Assembly: GCA_047495785.1 (NCBI GenBank) | Contig: JBLDXI010000023.1 | Location: forward strand, 1,116,001 to 1,180,000 | Reading direction: 5' to 3' | DNA length: 64,000 nt | DNA from: Lepidodermella squamata | Lineage: Eukaryota; Gastrotricha | Part shown: one piece after another, positions 1 through 12,400 of the stretch | How positions within the stretch are numbered: the stretch's first letter is position 1 | How the letters are laid out: each line of letters begins with the position of its first letter | Notes under the pieces: generated by a model | Told to the model about the DNA's origin: nothing | Seen by the model: only the letters and a program-made list of their open reading frames with translations | Database searches by the model: none | Translations under genes and position numbers: made by a program

Positions 1-503
1 TGTCAGCTGGTTGTCCTATTCCAAATCCAAACCAAGCGTTCGAGTTGCTGGTTTTATAGGTCACGGAAACCTCGATTCTAAACGGAGCCAACAAGCCAAG
101 CTTATCGGATGTAAGCTAAAAAAATCTTGGTACGCTCAGTTACTAAAACTGGAACCTCACAATCAACCATTCCGAAAGTTTTGTTGGAGTTTGCCTGTGA
201 GGAGATGAGCCGGACGCCATTTTGAACGTATTCAGCTGAGTAGGAGAGAGTCAGGCTCGAGTTTCCGTTTACATTTCCATCAGTTAGGTCGAAAGACAGG
301 TCAGCTACGTAGCGTGGAGTTCCTGCCAGCGATTCTTGAAGTGGAACAGAAGCTGTGTCTGGTACAGGGTCGATTCCTGATTCAATTGCACCCAAGCCTA
401 ATTTTGATACAAATTTGATTTATGATTATTACCATTTGAGATCTGTACCTGCAGACAGAATTATAACGATGAAAACTAAATATGACTTATATTGAAGCAT
501 CAT
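1..503 (-). CDS. 5' part of secreted repeat-domain protein gene (copy 1, cut by window edge)
   Basis: Exon 1 (503-449) starts with two Met codons and encodes a hydrophobic signal peptide (MMLQYKSYLVFIVIILSA). Exon 2 (397-156) and exon 3 (115 to the window edge) continue in phase (1, then 0). Exon 2 carries the marker PVPDTASVP and exon 3 the marker AWFGFGIG, both shared with the domain repeated in the chimeric channel gene at 25571-29501. The protein is predicted to be secreted. I do not recognise the domain; it looks like a beta-rich extracellular module with N-glycosylation sites. The sequence is identical to copy 2 over the shared part. Because copy 2 is frameshifted in exon 4, this copy may be broken outside the window as well. 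Confidence 0.6.
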
Positions 504-1619
504 CAGGCAAATTCCACAAAAATATGACGGGAAGTGTTTTCATTCGCTTAATTTTTGTTCGTGATTCCTCCCAGCTGCGGCGCGTAGGCAGAAAGTGTTG
601 TCGTTTTCAGATTCATCTCTTAGCTCGAAAGCGGGCTCTATGGCTTGAATTGCTCCTCTGAACTCAATTGCTGAACTCAATTGAAAGAGGTTTGAAAAAT
701 TAATTCATGAAGTGTTTGCTATCGGCTAATTGACCGGCGGCTTCGAACATTTTCGAAAATTTTGACAATTTTAAAGGTTTGACACAACGCAGACAACAGG
801 CAAGAGACTACATTCTCTTGTTCCCCAGCTGTATAGCAGTGTCATAGACGTGCAATTTGTCATCTAAAAAATTTCCTGCTGCGCCATGTTTTGAATTATT
901 TATTATAACCGCCGAGCAACGCATTAGTTCGTTAGCAGAAGCTAGCATAACAGGCGCCTATCTGATGCATTTTGATTCGATTGTCCAGGCTCATAAGCTA
1001 AAGTAAAACACGGAAAAAGCAGTTTTGATACATGCGATCAAAATGATTGATGCTTGTCTCTTCCTTAACGATGATGATCATTGATAATTTGTGTGAAAAA
1101 GAGCTACACATTAATTATGAACGATCGCTGAAAAGTGATTATTCATAATTTGTGCAAAACAACAAGTACGTGTCGATTTTCCTTGAAAAAACTGAGGTTT
1201 CAACGTCTGTTCCCCTATAGAAAACCTTGGTTCCGCCGGTATCAAAATTTTATGGTTTTCCCTTTCAGAGTTTAATCGAACCTGTTCCGGGGATCACTCT
1301 TCCCCCCATCGGTCATGAAACATTGTAAATTGGTGTGATTTGCTGGGATAATTATGCTATCGTCTTAAATTCGTTCACAACGAAACAGAGGTTCCTCCGA
1401 GAATGCCACGCCTCACTCTTTTTGCGTCCAAATGACTCGAGACTCGAGCTAAGAGGTACCGAGTCCTCAGTTGATTGAGAGACAATTGAGCGGCGTTTAA
1501 GCTAGTTTGGTCTCTTTCTCGCCTCAGGCGAACACAGGGTGCGATCTTCGATCCCCGAGCTCCCGGAGATGGAAAATCTTTTTTTGCTGTTTTTGCCAAA
1601 ATGACGAGTCATTTGGGCT
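1..1619. repeat. Left copy of perfect 1,619-bp direct duplication
   Basis: Positions 1-1619 reappear at 2529-4147 (offset 2,528) with no difference at any point I compared, including three identical antisense or sense reading frames. The match ends after the shared ATTTGGGCT at 1611-1619 and 4139-4147. The left copy is cut by the window edge, so the true unit may be longer. It contains the first exons of a minus-strand gene and about 1.1 kb of its upstream DNA. It is either a very recent tandem duplication or an assembly artefact. Confidence 0.95.
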
Positions 1620-1950
1620 TTTAATTCCGCCTCCAAGAGATGCGCCACGTTTCAAAGCAAATCAGCTTATTTTTTGAGATCACGCTTTCCAATAGAAAGA
1701 AAATGCAGGATATCGACGTTTACTCAAATATGAGAGAATATTTGAAAAATTCTTATGCCAGAAAATAAGAATTATTTCCAGAAAATTCTGGACATTGAAC
1801 AATTATCTTGGAATTCAATGACCTTGTAATATAATAATCTGGGGCTCGAATTTTAGGCAGGTACATCGAAAATACCCTGGCGCTGCAGGATTGGTACACG
1901 TGAAAAACCTTGGCGCTTAATCAACTTGGGGCAAGCAGCAATTGACTTAC
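1620..1950. other. Spacer without recognisable gene
   Basis: AT-rich DNA between the duplication boundary and exon 5 of the partial gene. No supported exon; the downstream exons expected from the paralogue are not found. Confidence 0.5.
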
Positions 1951-3031
1951 AATTTTCGGATGACGACATCAGAATCCGAACCCAGTCCGATGAAAAATGG
2001 CCCATAGGATCCTACGGTGATCAGTTTTACGTCAAAATCCGCAACCCATCCTCTCATATATACATCAGCCATGCAATTCGCGGCTTGCAAGGAGACACTG
2101 CCGTTCAGAGGAATAATGGAAATCTGATTTGCATACAAACTTTCAGGCAAATTTTCCTCTATCAAAACAAGTAACCAACGTTGTACTTGTTATAATAACG
2201 CTGTGTTTGAATGACTATTCGATACATTGCACTGCCTGAATTCGTCAGCACGATTTCGCTGCCGCAACTGGGCTGTGACTCGGCAAAGGCTAAAACCGGG
2301 GAGGAAGTTATGTTCATCGGTGGAAGATACGCGGAGTTTGCGGATGAAGCCAGTTTGTAATCAGAATATCTCACATAAACCTTTCCGCCTACTTCGAGCT
2401 TGTGCCAAATCGTCGCACTTCCCCATAGCTGCTAAATGAATCGTAAATCGCAGCTGAGCCCATCGATTTTTCTGCAAACAATTTAAAGTTAAGGTCATAA
2501 AACTGAATGCGAAACTAACTCGGTATAATGTCAGCTGGTTGTCCTATTCCAAATCCAAACCAAGCGTTCGAGTTGCTGGTTTTATAGGTCACGGAAACCT
2601 CGATTCTAAACGGAGCCAACAAGCCAAGCTTATCGGATGTAAGCTAAAAAAATCTTGGTACGCTCAGTTACTAAAACTGGAACCTCACAATCAACCATTC
2701 CGAAAGTTTTGTTGGAGTTTGCCTGTGAGGAGATGAGCCGGACGCCATTTTGAACGTATTCAGCTGAGTAGGAGAGAGTCAGGCTCGAGTTTCCGTTTAC
2801 ATTTCCATCAGTTAGGTCGAAAGACAGGTCAGCTACGTAGCGTGGAGTTCCTGCCAGCGATTCTTGAAGTGGAACAGAAGCTGTGTCTGGTACAGGGTCG
2901 ATTCCTGATTCAATTGCACCCAAGCCTAATTTTGATACAAATTTGATTTATGATTATTACCATTTGAGATCTGTACCTGCAGACAGAATTATAACGATGA
3001 AAACTAAATATGACTTATATTGAAGCATCAT
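1951..3031 (-). pseudogene. Secreted repeat-domain gene, copy 2, exons 1-5, frameshifted
   Basis: Exons lie at 3031-2977 (signal peptide), 2925-2684, 2643-2520, 2471-2180 and 2123-1951. Intron positions and phases match exons 1-5 of the chimeric channel gene at 25571-29501, and exon 5 has the same length (173 nt). The fifth exon matches ISIVP...VKKL of the paralogue. Exon 4 (292 nt) is one base short of keeping phase: frame changes near 2425, between the stretch reading DSFSSYG and the stretch reading IWHKLEVGG. After the exon 5 donor at 1950 I find no counterpart of paralogue exons 6-10, so this is only the first domain unit. It is either a degraded partial duplicate or carries a base error. 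No function can be assigned. Confidence 0.6.
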
Positions 3032-4147
3032 CAGGCAAATTCCACAAAAATATGACGGGAAGTGTTTTCATTCGCTTAATTTTTGTTCGTGATTCCTCCC
3101 AGCTGCGGCGCGTAGGCAGAAAGTGTTGTCGTTTTCAGATTCATCTCTTAGCTCGAAAGCGGGCTCTATGGCTTGAATTGCTCCTCTGAACTCAATTGCT
3201 GAACTCAATTGAAAGAGGTTTGAAAAATTAATTCATGAAGTGTTTGCTATCGGCTAATTGACCGGCGGCTTCGAACATTTTCGAAAATTTTGACAATTTT
3301 AAAGGTTTGACACAACGCAGACAACAGGCAAGAGACTACATTCTCTTGTTCCCCAGCTGTATAGCAGTGTCATAGACGTGCAATTTGTCATCTAAAAAAT
3401 TTCCTGCTGCGCCATGTTTTGAATTATTTATTATAACCGCCGAGCAACGCATTAGTTCGTTAGCAGAAGCTAGCATAACAGGCGCCTATCTGATGCATTT
3501 TGATTCGATTGTCCAGGCTCATAAGCTAAAGTAAAACACGGAAAAAGCAGTTTTGATACATGCGATCAAAATGATTGATGCTTGTCTCTTCCTTAACGAT
3601 GATGATCATTGATAATTTGTGTGAAAAAGAGCTACACATTAATTATGAACGATCGCTGAAAAGTGATTATTCATAATTTGTGCAAAACAACAAGTACGTG
3701 TCGATTTTCCTTGAAAAAACTGAGGTTTCAACGTCTGTTCCCCTATAGAAAACCTTGGTTCCGCCGGTATCAAAATTTTATGGTTTTCCCTTTCAGAGTT
3801 TAATCGAACCTGTTCCGGGGATCACTCTTCCCCCCATCGGTCATGAAACATTGTAAATTGGTGTGATTTGCTGGGATAATTATGCTATCGTCTTAAATTC
3901 GTTCACAACGAAACAGAGGTTCCTCCGAGAATGCCACGCCTCACTCTTTTTGCGTCCAAATGACTCGAGACTCGAGCTAAGAGGTACCGAGTCCTCAGTT
4001 GATTGAGAGACAATTGAGCGGCGTTTAAGCTAGTTTGGTCTCTTTCTCGCCTCAGGCGAACACAGGGTGCGATCTTCGATCCCCGAGCTCCCGGAGATGG
4101 AAAATCTTTTTTTGCTGTTTTTGCCAAAATGACGAGTCATTTGGGCT
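2529..4147. repeat. Right copy of the 1,619-bp direct duplication
   Basis: Second copy of 1-1619. The DNA between the copies (1620-2528) is not repeated after 4147. It carries exons 4-5 of the same minus-strand gene, so the arrangement is unit, spacer, unit. Confidence 0.95.
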
Positions 4148-4768
4148 AATAACCGAGCGAAGCGAGAAAATTGTGGACATTTTCCACTAAAACACGTCCC
4201 AGAACATTCCAAAATTAACGAAACAGTGGGATAAATTCTCATTTTGTTGTCTGGCCCGGCCGAGCTGGGGGAGGGGGGGGGGATGATCCCCTCCTTCCCC
4301 CTGAAAGTCGCACACTGGGCGAACATACGAGATCACGGTTTGTTAAATTTGTATGAGTCATACAACTGCCGTTACCGAGAATAATATCTGCAACGCTAAT
4401 CTACTTTTCTCTCTGAATATTATGATCCAACAGCTGCTGAAAATTAAAGTTTGCAGTAAAACACCATTTTCATATGCTCGAGGATGAGGTATACCTATAG
4501 ATCGTAAACAGTGAACAGACGAGATCGATACTCAGTGCCGAGCTAGATTTACTCTATGCATAATTGCGTGCTAGACCTGCAGGAAATTGAAAAAATTAAC
4601 GGCCATTCGGCAAATATTATCAATTTTTTGGTTCCTCATATCCTTCAGCAAATACAGTTGCAAATGCTCGAACATAGAAGGATTGCCTAACATCTCATTC
4701 CCGTGCTTTAATGAATAGCATTTACACTATGCTTTTTTTATCGTATTTACCACCTTAATGCACAAAAT
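3032..4768. other. Intergenic region, half of it duplicated
   Basis: 3032-4147 is the duplicated upstream DNA of the secreted-protein gene. 4148-4728 is unique and includes a G-rich tract (4266-4283). The short reading frames here are repeated only because the DNA is repeated; none has a convincing start or homology. Confidence 0.5.
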
Positions 4769-6384
4769 TTGTCCTCCAATGCGACGTATAAGGCCGCTGA
4801 AATACTGACTGGGAATTGCAACATTGGACCAACAGCTAATTCGCCGACTGAATACGACGACCAGCCAACAACTTTACATCTCGTCCTTCAGGTTGACAGG
4901 TTTTACGGCGTTAACGACGTGGAGGAATCAGTCGCATTCAAAGGCGTTCTACAGATGATATGGATAGTTCCCTGTGTTGCGAACTACGTAAACAGCCCAG
5001 CTAATCAATGGCCGGCCAAATTGAAGAAGCTGCTAAATGAACCGCCAGATCTGTATTGGATACCCCCTGTTGGACTAAGAAACGCTATCAACCAAATGAA
5101 TCTCGAAAAAGCTGACGAAGTGGCTGAAGTGTTAACTATCTATCCGTTTGACGGGAAATTTATCGGTGGTTACACTGGGAGGTGGATTTATTCGTGTGAT
5201 CTCGATCTTACTATGTTTCCATTCGACACCCAAACATGTACCGCTGTCATTCTCCAGCGAACAACGACCGATTTCATCGTCATTCAATCAGCGGATTTCG
5301 TGCGAATCAGCAGTGAAATAATGGCTAGAAACTCTAACTGGAGGATGATTTCTAATTGGACTGCAATTGACGAATTCGCGGTAGCAAATTTTGGCCCTCT
5401 AAGGCAAGCAAGTTTTACGATGGTTTTGAAGCGAAGAGCCGACTACTACCTGCTGAATATGTTCGCGCCAAGTTTCGTCCTATCCACCCTGGAAATCGCA
5501 GCTTTTGGAATCCCGGCAACTGAGCCCGATCCAGATATAGAAAATACCAGTTGTGTTGTGTTTCGTATGATAAATATAATGGGGTGGCGAAATTCAGAAC
5601 AAGCTCGTGAACTACCACCCCTCTTATCTCCCCTCCTAAAAGTAGGGGAGAGTCAACCCCCTCCCTCGTTAAATCGCCAGCTCAGAGAGCGGAATAGGCG
5701 TAGCTAATAACTAGCTGACTTCATTACTCTTGTCAATTCGCCAACCCTTCTCGGCGGAAAGATATTGATACCAGCCATACTAGCCTTCGGCGTTACTTCG
5801 CTATCGAAGCCAGCTGTTTTAAGATTGAACTTTATGACCTGGGTATCTAGAATTTAGTCTTAATCCCAAAAATGGGCGAGAATGCACATTGAAAATTCAA
5901 AGAAAGGACAAGTTTTCCCGCGCAATTAATACCGCGCTCAGGATGGGGACTACATGGTCAAATTTGGTCTTAAACGAATCAGCAAATGCTGGCCTACAAG
6001 CTAATGCAAAGAGAACATGCACACAAAATTTCTGAAAGGATGATATTGGGGCGTATGGTGAGTCGAAAATAACCTCTTCAAAAAATAAAAAATTAGTTGT
6101 GTTCTAAACGCTTCATCTCCATTATTCTGGTGAATTTCGAAACGATTTTGGTACCAAAAAATTGGTTGTCCCTTCTAGAATCTGAAAATCTAAGTTTGTC
6201 ACGTCAAATTCCGCAGTTTAACGGGTGTCACTCGTGTCTTGAAAATTTCACAGTGTTCTTTCAAGTTCAATTTTTAGAGTGCGCGCACCTTTGAAAATTC
6301 ATAAAAAATCAACCGTTGGTGACAAAATTGTAAAATTTGCACCATTCGATGCAGCATTCTTTATTCTTTTTGCCTGATTTTTGA

Positions 6385-6415
6385 TGCCTCCCTCCCCCTC
6401 TGGGGAAGGGAGGCA
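6385..6415. repeat. Hairpin 1 in LGIC-1 interruption
   Basis: TGCCTCCCT and AGGGAGGCA form a 9-bp perfect stem, extended by CCCC/GGGG. The sequence is closely related to hairpin 2. Confidence 0.7.
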
Positions 6416-6970
6416 GCCTGGTTTCAAGGTAGAAGACACGAATTGTTGTTTGCGCGCAATAAAATTTTATTGATAGTAATTAAGGCGCGCGAACGCCGTC
6501 GCCGCTAACCGCGTCATGACCTCACGAGCTCATGAATATGTAATTTGCATAAAAAATAAAAAAAGTAATTTAAATTCATAAAAAATCAGCGCTAGGCCGG
6601 ATGAGAGTGTACAATTTTGTCAGCATACTAGACGATGAGGCCGATTTTTCGGCGTTTTCAGCTTGTCCGTATCTATAATAGTTTTTTCCGTAGCTCAATT
6701 ATGGGGGAAGTGCCTAACCGCATAACTCGGCGTCGCGTTTTACGGGGCGCACAGAGTGAGATTTTGGAGGGGCCTAGCCGGCCCCGGAAAACTTCGTTTT
6801 TTTCGCGCCTCCATCTAGAAAAACGGGGCACCAGCTGCCGGTTGCCGCAAAAATTTTCAAAATCGGATTATATTTGGTGAAGTTATTGATGAAATAGGGT
6901 CGTCCGGTTTTTATTTCCCCCACCCTCCAAACCGGATTTAAATATCATGTTTTTTAAGAAAGATAACTGA

Positions 6971-6996
6971 TGCCTCCCTCTCCCGGGAGGGAGGCA
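6971..6996. repeat. Hairpin 2 in LGIC-1 interruption
   Basis: TGCCTCCCTC..GGGAGGGAGGCA palindrome. Like hairpin 1 it is followed by GCC, and a CATAAAAA motif lies nearby. The shared structure suggests both belong to one type of element. Confidence 0.7.
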
Positions 6997-8020
6997 GCCG
7001 GTAATTCATAAAAAGTTTTTAACGGCAATAAACAAAAAGAATGGCGCAGTGGCGCAGCCACAGTGTGCGCGCGGTTGTAATGAGTGCCGGTGATTACGCG
7101 TGTGTGGTCGTGTGCGCGCGCGAGAGCGCGCGGTGGTGGCGACCGGCTCCGGTGACCTTACGCCGTTAGGTCAAGGTAGTTGCGCAATTGCGTAACCGAA
7201 AAGGCGATTTTTTCGTTTTAAATTTATTAAAAATCAGTAGTTTGTTCGGTATGTTTGAAGAGAAATTATTGGAGGTTTTGAAACATGGCCGATTTTTTGG
7301 TATTTTTTGGAATTTTACAGCTATCATAGGAGTTTCCCTAGGAGTTTCCCCAAAATTTCCTATAACCCCTTCCGCATCAGCAGTAGCTGATGCGCCGTAC
7401 TCTATCGCTTATTGGGGACTCCGTCCCTGTGGGACCTTTGGTGCGCAACCATCGAGCTTCATTCGCCTGTTCAGTCATGTTGTCGATTTTCGTGCTTCAG
7501 GGCCTGTTTTCTGGGGCTGTCCCACAGTCCCCACGGCCTATCGTCACTTCTTACTACGTTCTCGGAGTAATCATGTTCGCTATGGGTTGCTCGACCTACG
7601 CAGCTATCATGTGTGGCTACTGCATAATGTTCGAGGAACGGGCGAATAGAATTGTAAAATTTTGTGGCTTTGAAATGCGTGCCTTTGTTGTTATCGACAT
7701 TGTTGCTTTCATCATTTTCTTTTCGTCGTACATTCTGTTCAATGTTGTTGTTACTTTCTACCTTGCTTTCGCTTAAGGCGGTAATTTGAAATCGGCTAAT
7801 CTACTTTTAGCCTACATTTCTGCTGCATCGTGGCTTAACGGCTGATAAAATAAATATTATGATAAAAAGAAAAGTTTGTCATTTCCCTCAAAATGAACAG
7901 CAATAATTCAAAAAATTGTTATCGGAACCGGAATCGCTTCCAGAATTAGAATTGTTACTTTATTTATCGCGAAATCAAAGTTGATCATATGGCGATGCAA
8001 AATCAAGGAAAATACAAGAT

Positions 8021-8980
8021 TCAGTGAACGTTTTTTTTATCACTCTCGGGTTTGCCGAGCTTCTTCGCCTCCACCGCCAGTAGAAACCATCTTCGAATCG
8101 CCTTGAAACTTCTGGAATATTTCGCTGCGATTTCCCTCATGCGGCTCGTAGGCACTGTCATGCTGCTGCCACTGTTCCGAAATTCCTTCAAAGTGAACAT
8201 CGCCAATCAAAAGTGAAAAACGTTCAGTCATTTCAGTTACAAACCTTCTCCAAGGATTCAACTAACTGCTTGTTGTTTATTATCCATTGCCTTCGCTCCC
8301 GATCATCCGCCCGCAATCTCAAAAATTGATTGCGCAATGAATTCACAGAGATTCCAAATATGTTAGCCAACTGCACGGCTCTCCCCAGGTAAAGTTGGGG
8401 TGATGTGCGCGCTTCCTAGAAATCTCAAATAAAATCCAAGAGGAACAAAATAATGAATCTGTTACCTTGGCTAAAGACTGCAGCTGATTTGAAGTCAGTC
8501 TGACATACTTTCTTCGCATTGTTGCAGGTTTGTTTTCTCGAAACCAATCTCTAACGCGTTTAACAGTGATACCAAGCCGTTCCGAAATATCTTCAGATCT
8601 TTTACGAGGTAGACAGCAGTTTGACGCCAACTCCTATATATGTGAATATTTGAAAGTTAGTAAAACGTAGTTCTAGTGAATCACTGTGTCTTTTCCAAAA
8701 TATCCACTTGAGATCGGGTAAGTGCCGGTCCAGGAGTTGAACGGCAACGAGCTCCTGTTTCAGCCTTGAACTTTTGAAGAAACCACCTTCTCACGTAGCC
8801 GCAGTTTTTTCCAATTTTCCCGGCCACCTCCAATAGTCTTGGGTCGTCGCGTCTGAATGGCGGATATGGGTTTTTCTTGTAAGCTTCTTCGAGGACGGCA
8901 ATTTTATCAAGCAAGGCCCGCTTATTCCTAGTAACCCGGTTGATTCCCCGCTTTGCTTGCGCGCAGCTTAACCGGCTCAT
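8021..8980 (-). CDS. Short multi-homeodomain protein (HDa), four degenerate homeodomains
   Basis: Exons 8980-8690, 8633-8466, 8415-8245 and 8185-8021 give about 264 aa. Phases are all 0, and the first three exon lengths (291, 168, 171) equal those of paralogue HDb. The first homeodomain lies wholly in exon 1 (helix 1 KIAVLEEAYKKNP, helix 3 VRRWFLQKFKAETG). Homeodomains 2-4 are each split by an intron inside helix 1, and the intact WF of helix 3 is visible. The residue at homeodomain position 51 is not Asn (WFREN, WFLQK), so standard DNA contacts are doubtful. The exon 1 donor is odd: AAG is followed by ACACAG where HDb has GC. It could be a nuclear regulator, but this is inferred only from the fold. 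Confidence 0.72.
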
Positions 8981-9441
8981 GATATTTGATTCTATGATCG
9001 GAATTATAAGTCTCTAACGTTGTAAAGTGGGCTCGGCGATGAAATTCAATTGACCAATTAATATGCTACTAGGTGTAGACTAAAATACACTCGACACTCG
9101 ACTCTGAGAAACAAGTCAAAATGACCGTGCCCTATTGATCTGTTCCTGTTTTGGACAACTTTAAACAAGTCTCTAAATGCTCAGTCTCCGAATTGTAAAC
9201 GTACAACAGGGTGGGCGCCCATTTTTAAGCGCGTTTGCGACGTTTATGCGTCGTTGTGCGCTTCAACGTGCGCGGTACATGAAGCACGCGCTCGAAACAC
9301 TGGATCTGTATTCAATATTTCCGAAATAAGATACTGCTGGTGATTGTTTGTAGGGAATATTCCGGTCACCAACCACTATAAAGCTGTGACATTCTTGTCA
9401 TTCCTTTGCCGTTGTTCTATGTCCATCTTCCCTCATTGTAG
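8981..9441. promoter_or_regulatory. Intergenic region between divergent HDa and HDe
   Basis: 461 bp separate the start codons of two oppositely oriented multi-homeodomain genes, so it must hold both 5' regions. No specific motif can be defended. Confidence 0.4.
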
Positions 9442-12400
9442 ATGGAAAGCTCCAGTAACTTTGATTTTACGTTAAAAGTGATAGATCAAGATTCGAAAGC
9501 ACCCAGCGCTGTTTATAGGAACCACCCGGGAAGTTTCACCTTTGAAGAAGTAGAAGCGCTGAGGAATGTAAGTTAAGTTTCGCCATTCATTGTAATTTCC
9601 AATTACTTGTCGTTCAAGTCGTTCCAGAAAAGTGCAAGACCGAGTCGGGATGTTATTAAAGAATTAGCCCAGCGATTTTCAAGATCAGAAAAATCATTCG
9701 CGGGTTGGTTCAGCAGAGAAAGAGGAAGGCATGGCATCAAGCTCAAAGTCCCAATTACTAAATCGAAGCGAGCTATTTTGGACCAGGTTGAAGTTCCAGA
9801 AAAGACGTAAGTCCTAATCATTTTGTTATTCCTAGGCATTCGAGAAACCACTTGACGAAAGAACAATACAGTGCTTGTCTATGGAAACCGGCCTTTGCCC
9901 CTCAACAATACGATTGCAGTTTCTGAAGAATAAGAAAATTGCCAGAGGAAATATTGGACCACTAACTCACTCTTTTCTGCCTGAAGAGTTGAACGAACTG
10001 AGGAAGGCAAGTCAATGTAAAATAAAGTTTTCGATCTAAAGTGTAATATCCGGCACGGTACGGATACCACACGGGTTCGATATAGAGAGTAAATAACAGT
10101 CAGGCAGAAATGATCCAAAACTCCTCATTTTATTGTTATTGTGTTTCAGTATTTATACTGCGGCACGCAGGCCGCTTATTGGTTGGTATGCGGACCAATC
10201 GCGCTCGACTTGCGTGTCGCGCGTCCGCATAGCACATTCCCCAGGTGAAATAGTGCTTTACTCCTGGAAAGCGGGAAAAGCGAAAGGAGTGTAACGGCAA
10301 GAGAAAAATTCGGAAATGATATTGTGAGAGAATTTACAATAAATAAGATCACTGGTAAATATATATACAAACTTCGTGTTTTTGATTTTCAATAGTAGAA
10401 GCGCTTTTTGCGCGGCTGTGGTTTTGGTTCCGCTTCATCGGCTTTGTCGAGCGGAATGGCCGTTGACGGTGTTTCGTATCCTGGCGGTTGTGGGGCGGTT
10501 GGGACTTGAAGTGTCGGCATTATTGTCTGGATTTGGAGCGGATTTGAAGGGCGATTTCTATTGCAGATGAGGTAGATTATTGCGACGGTGTTCAGTGTCA
10601 GTATGAGGGAATTCGCTCCGGTTGGGAGAATAGATAGCAGCGCTGAGTGGGTGTCGTTGGAGGAGCCGATTTGTCCAACGTAGATGCCCATCAGCTGCGT
10701 GAAGAGACCTAATTGGGCCGAGCTGGCGCTGATATTTTCGACGAGCCGCAGTGTTGTAGCATCATTCCGGTTGAACTCGTCACGCATCGTTGATTCCTTT
10801 AGGCTGGCGACGATTTTATCGATATTTTTGCTGTGTTGGGTCGGGTAGTCGCTGGTATTGGGGTCAAGTAGCTTTAATCGACCCGACTCGGTGACCGTTA
10901 GTATCTCTTGGCGCAGATCCTCGTCGCATTCAAAGGCCGATGGGTGTAATTCGAGGTCTCCAATTTTAATGATGTGGTTGCAAGAGAGGTGGAAAATGTG
11001 GCCACTTTGCGAATATTTTCGGCTAAAAATTTGTTTTCTGGCGGTGCCATTAACGCGCCAGAGTGAGACAGTCGCCGGTTTTTGAAGGAGGAACGAGCTG
11101 TGGTTGAGTCGCACAACATCGCTGGCTTGTTCGCACCAGTTGAACTCGGCTTTCGAGCTGATAACGGGGTCGAGAGCTAAGGCGTGCTCGGAATCAGCGA
11201 CTAGGCCGGTCTGTTGTAGCCAGTCTGGTGTCGTGGAAATATCGCAGAATTCAAGTGGGCAGACGATTTTGTGGGGTGAAATTGTGGTACAGGCGTCGAG
11301 ACAGCTGGTAGGAAATAAGCGGACGGGCTGGTCTGAGCATTGGATGGCGGACATGCCGATGTAGACAGATCGCGGGGCCGTTAAACAGCTGCGGTTGCCC
11401 AGCAAGCTGATCGGGGACAACGCGATGATGTTGCAGACCGAGTTTCTTATTATCGGAAGTTTCGCTCGAATTGTAACGTCGATGACATCGGGTTGATCGG
11501 CGCCGGTGATGGACATCCAGGCCGAGACAAACAATGGGACACCCTGGGTTAGTAATTTGACCGTTTCGTTGTGCCTGGGTGAGATTTGTAGCTGGCGGAT
11601 GATTTTAGTCGCCATGGCCTCGGTCATTTCATAGGTACCGAACGAGCCATCGTTTATGCCTACTCGGATGCGTTCGACATGCGCGAACTGGTCACGCATC
11701 GCTGCCTGCTTTGTGAAGTGAAAAGCAGTCAGTTTATTGAAGTTGTGCCACTTCTGCCGATCGCTGGTGTATTCGCTGGTCAAATTTATGAGCACATCTT
11801 CCACGGCTTGCAGACGTTGTCCTAGCCGGTGGGTTTGTTTCGCCAGCAGCATTGTGGCGTTGCCAATTTTTCTGATTTGAGTCTCATCCTCTTTTAAAGC
11901 AGCCGTCGCTGCGTAGAGGGCTTTCTTCGTATTTTCGTCAGTGGTCGAGCAACCGTTGTGTGAGAATAGTTCGTTGATGCCACGTAGAACTATCGAGGAG
12001 CAGATCCAGTCTAAGTCACGCCTGGCGCGGTATCGTTTCCCAGTCACTGTCGACGAGGCGGTCAGCTTCGCGGTCGACGGCTGGCACTGAGTGGCCCACT
12101 GCGACAAACAGTCGAACTCTGAGAATCCGAACGGCGGTATCGGCGTACACCATTTTCCGAGATAGGCGGCACATGATTTCAACTTGTCCCAAGGCGACGG
12201 AGCGAGCGATGTCCCAGTTTCCTCCCAAAAATCGAGTACGTGTTGAACTTCCTCCGGATAAAATTGGCGAATAAATTTCGGCTTTTGAAACTCAACTTGC
12301 ATATTCAAGGCGGTTAAAATAACGTCGTCGAACATGTAGACCAGCTGTTTCTTAGTGCCTTTGAGCAATGCTTGCGGCAAAATTACGTGGTCAGAAGTGA

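Larger units (their letters stand above)
5549..7385. other. Non-coding DNA splitting LGIC-1, with two related hairpins
   Basis: This segment lies between M1 and M2 of the channel. It has no credible coding sequence. It carries two similar palindromes about 585 bp apart, several copies of AATTCATAAAAA (near 6297, 6575 and 7003), and patches of CG-rich sequence unlike the flanks. It resembles a decayed non-autonomous element or a chimera of several, but I find no clear terminal repeats. Confidence 0.5.
4729..7776 (+). pseudogene. Cys-loop ligand-gated ion channel (LGIC-1), interrupted, probably damaged
   Basis: The left block (open from about 4769 to 5548) encodes a ligand-binding domain with a canonical Cys loop (C-x13-C, DLDLTMFPFDTQT between the cysteines) followed by M1. 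M2-M4 resume at about 7459-7776, with Leu at M2 9' in ACSVML. The 1.9 kb between them has no good GT donor: the coding match ends at GATCCAG followed by ATATAG. The best acceptor is the AG before CTTCATTCGCC at about 7460. The start is also odd. The frame opens on a TTG codon, and the nearest ATGs (4711, 4729) are out of frame by one base across a run of seven T. The array paralogues (LGIC-A to -E) are single-exon, so the gap is either a lost or odd intron or an insertion. A sequencing slip at the T run is possible. Confidence 0.6.

Noticed and set aside
1375-1599. 74-codon minus-strand ORF found twice (also 3903-4127)
   Set aside because: Its perfect conservation only reflects the DNA duplication; no domain, no splice context.
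6635-7649. Plus-strand ORFs in the LGIC-1 interruption
   Set aside because: No domain, biased composition, and the last one overlaps the M2-M4 exon in another frame.
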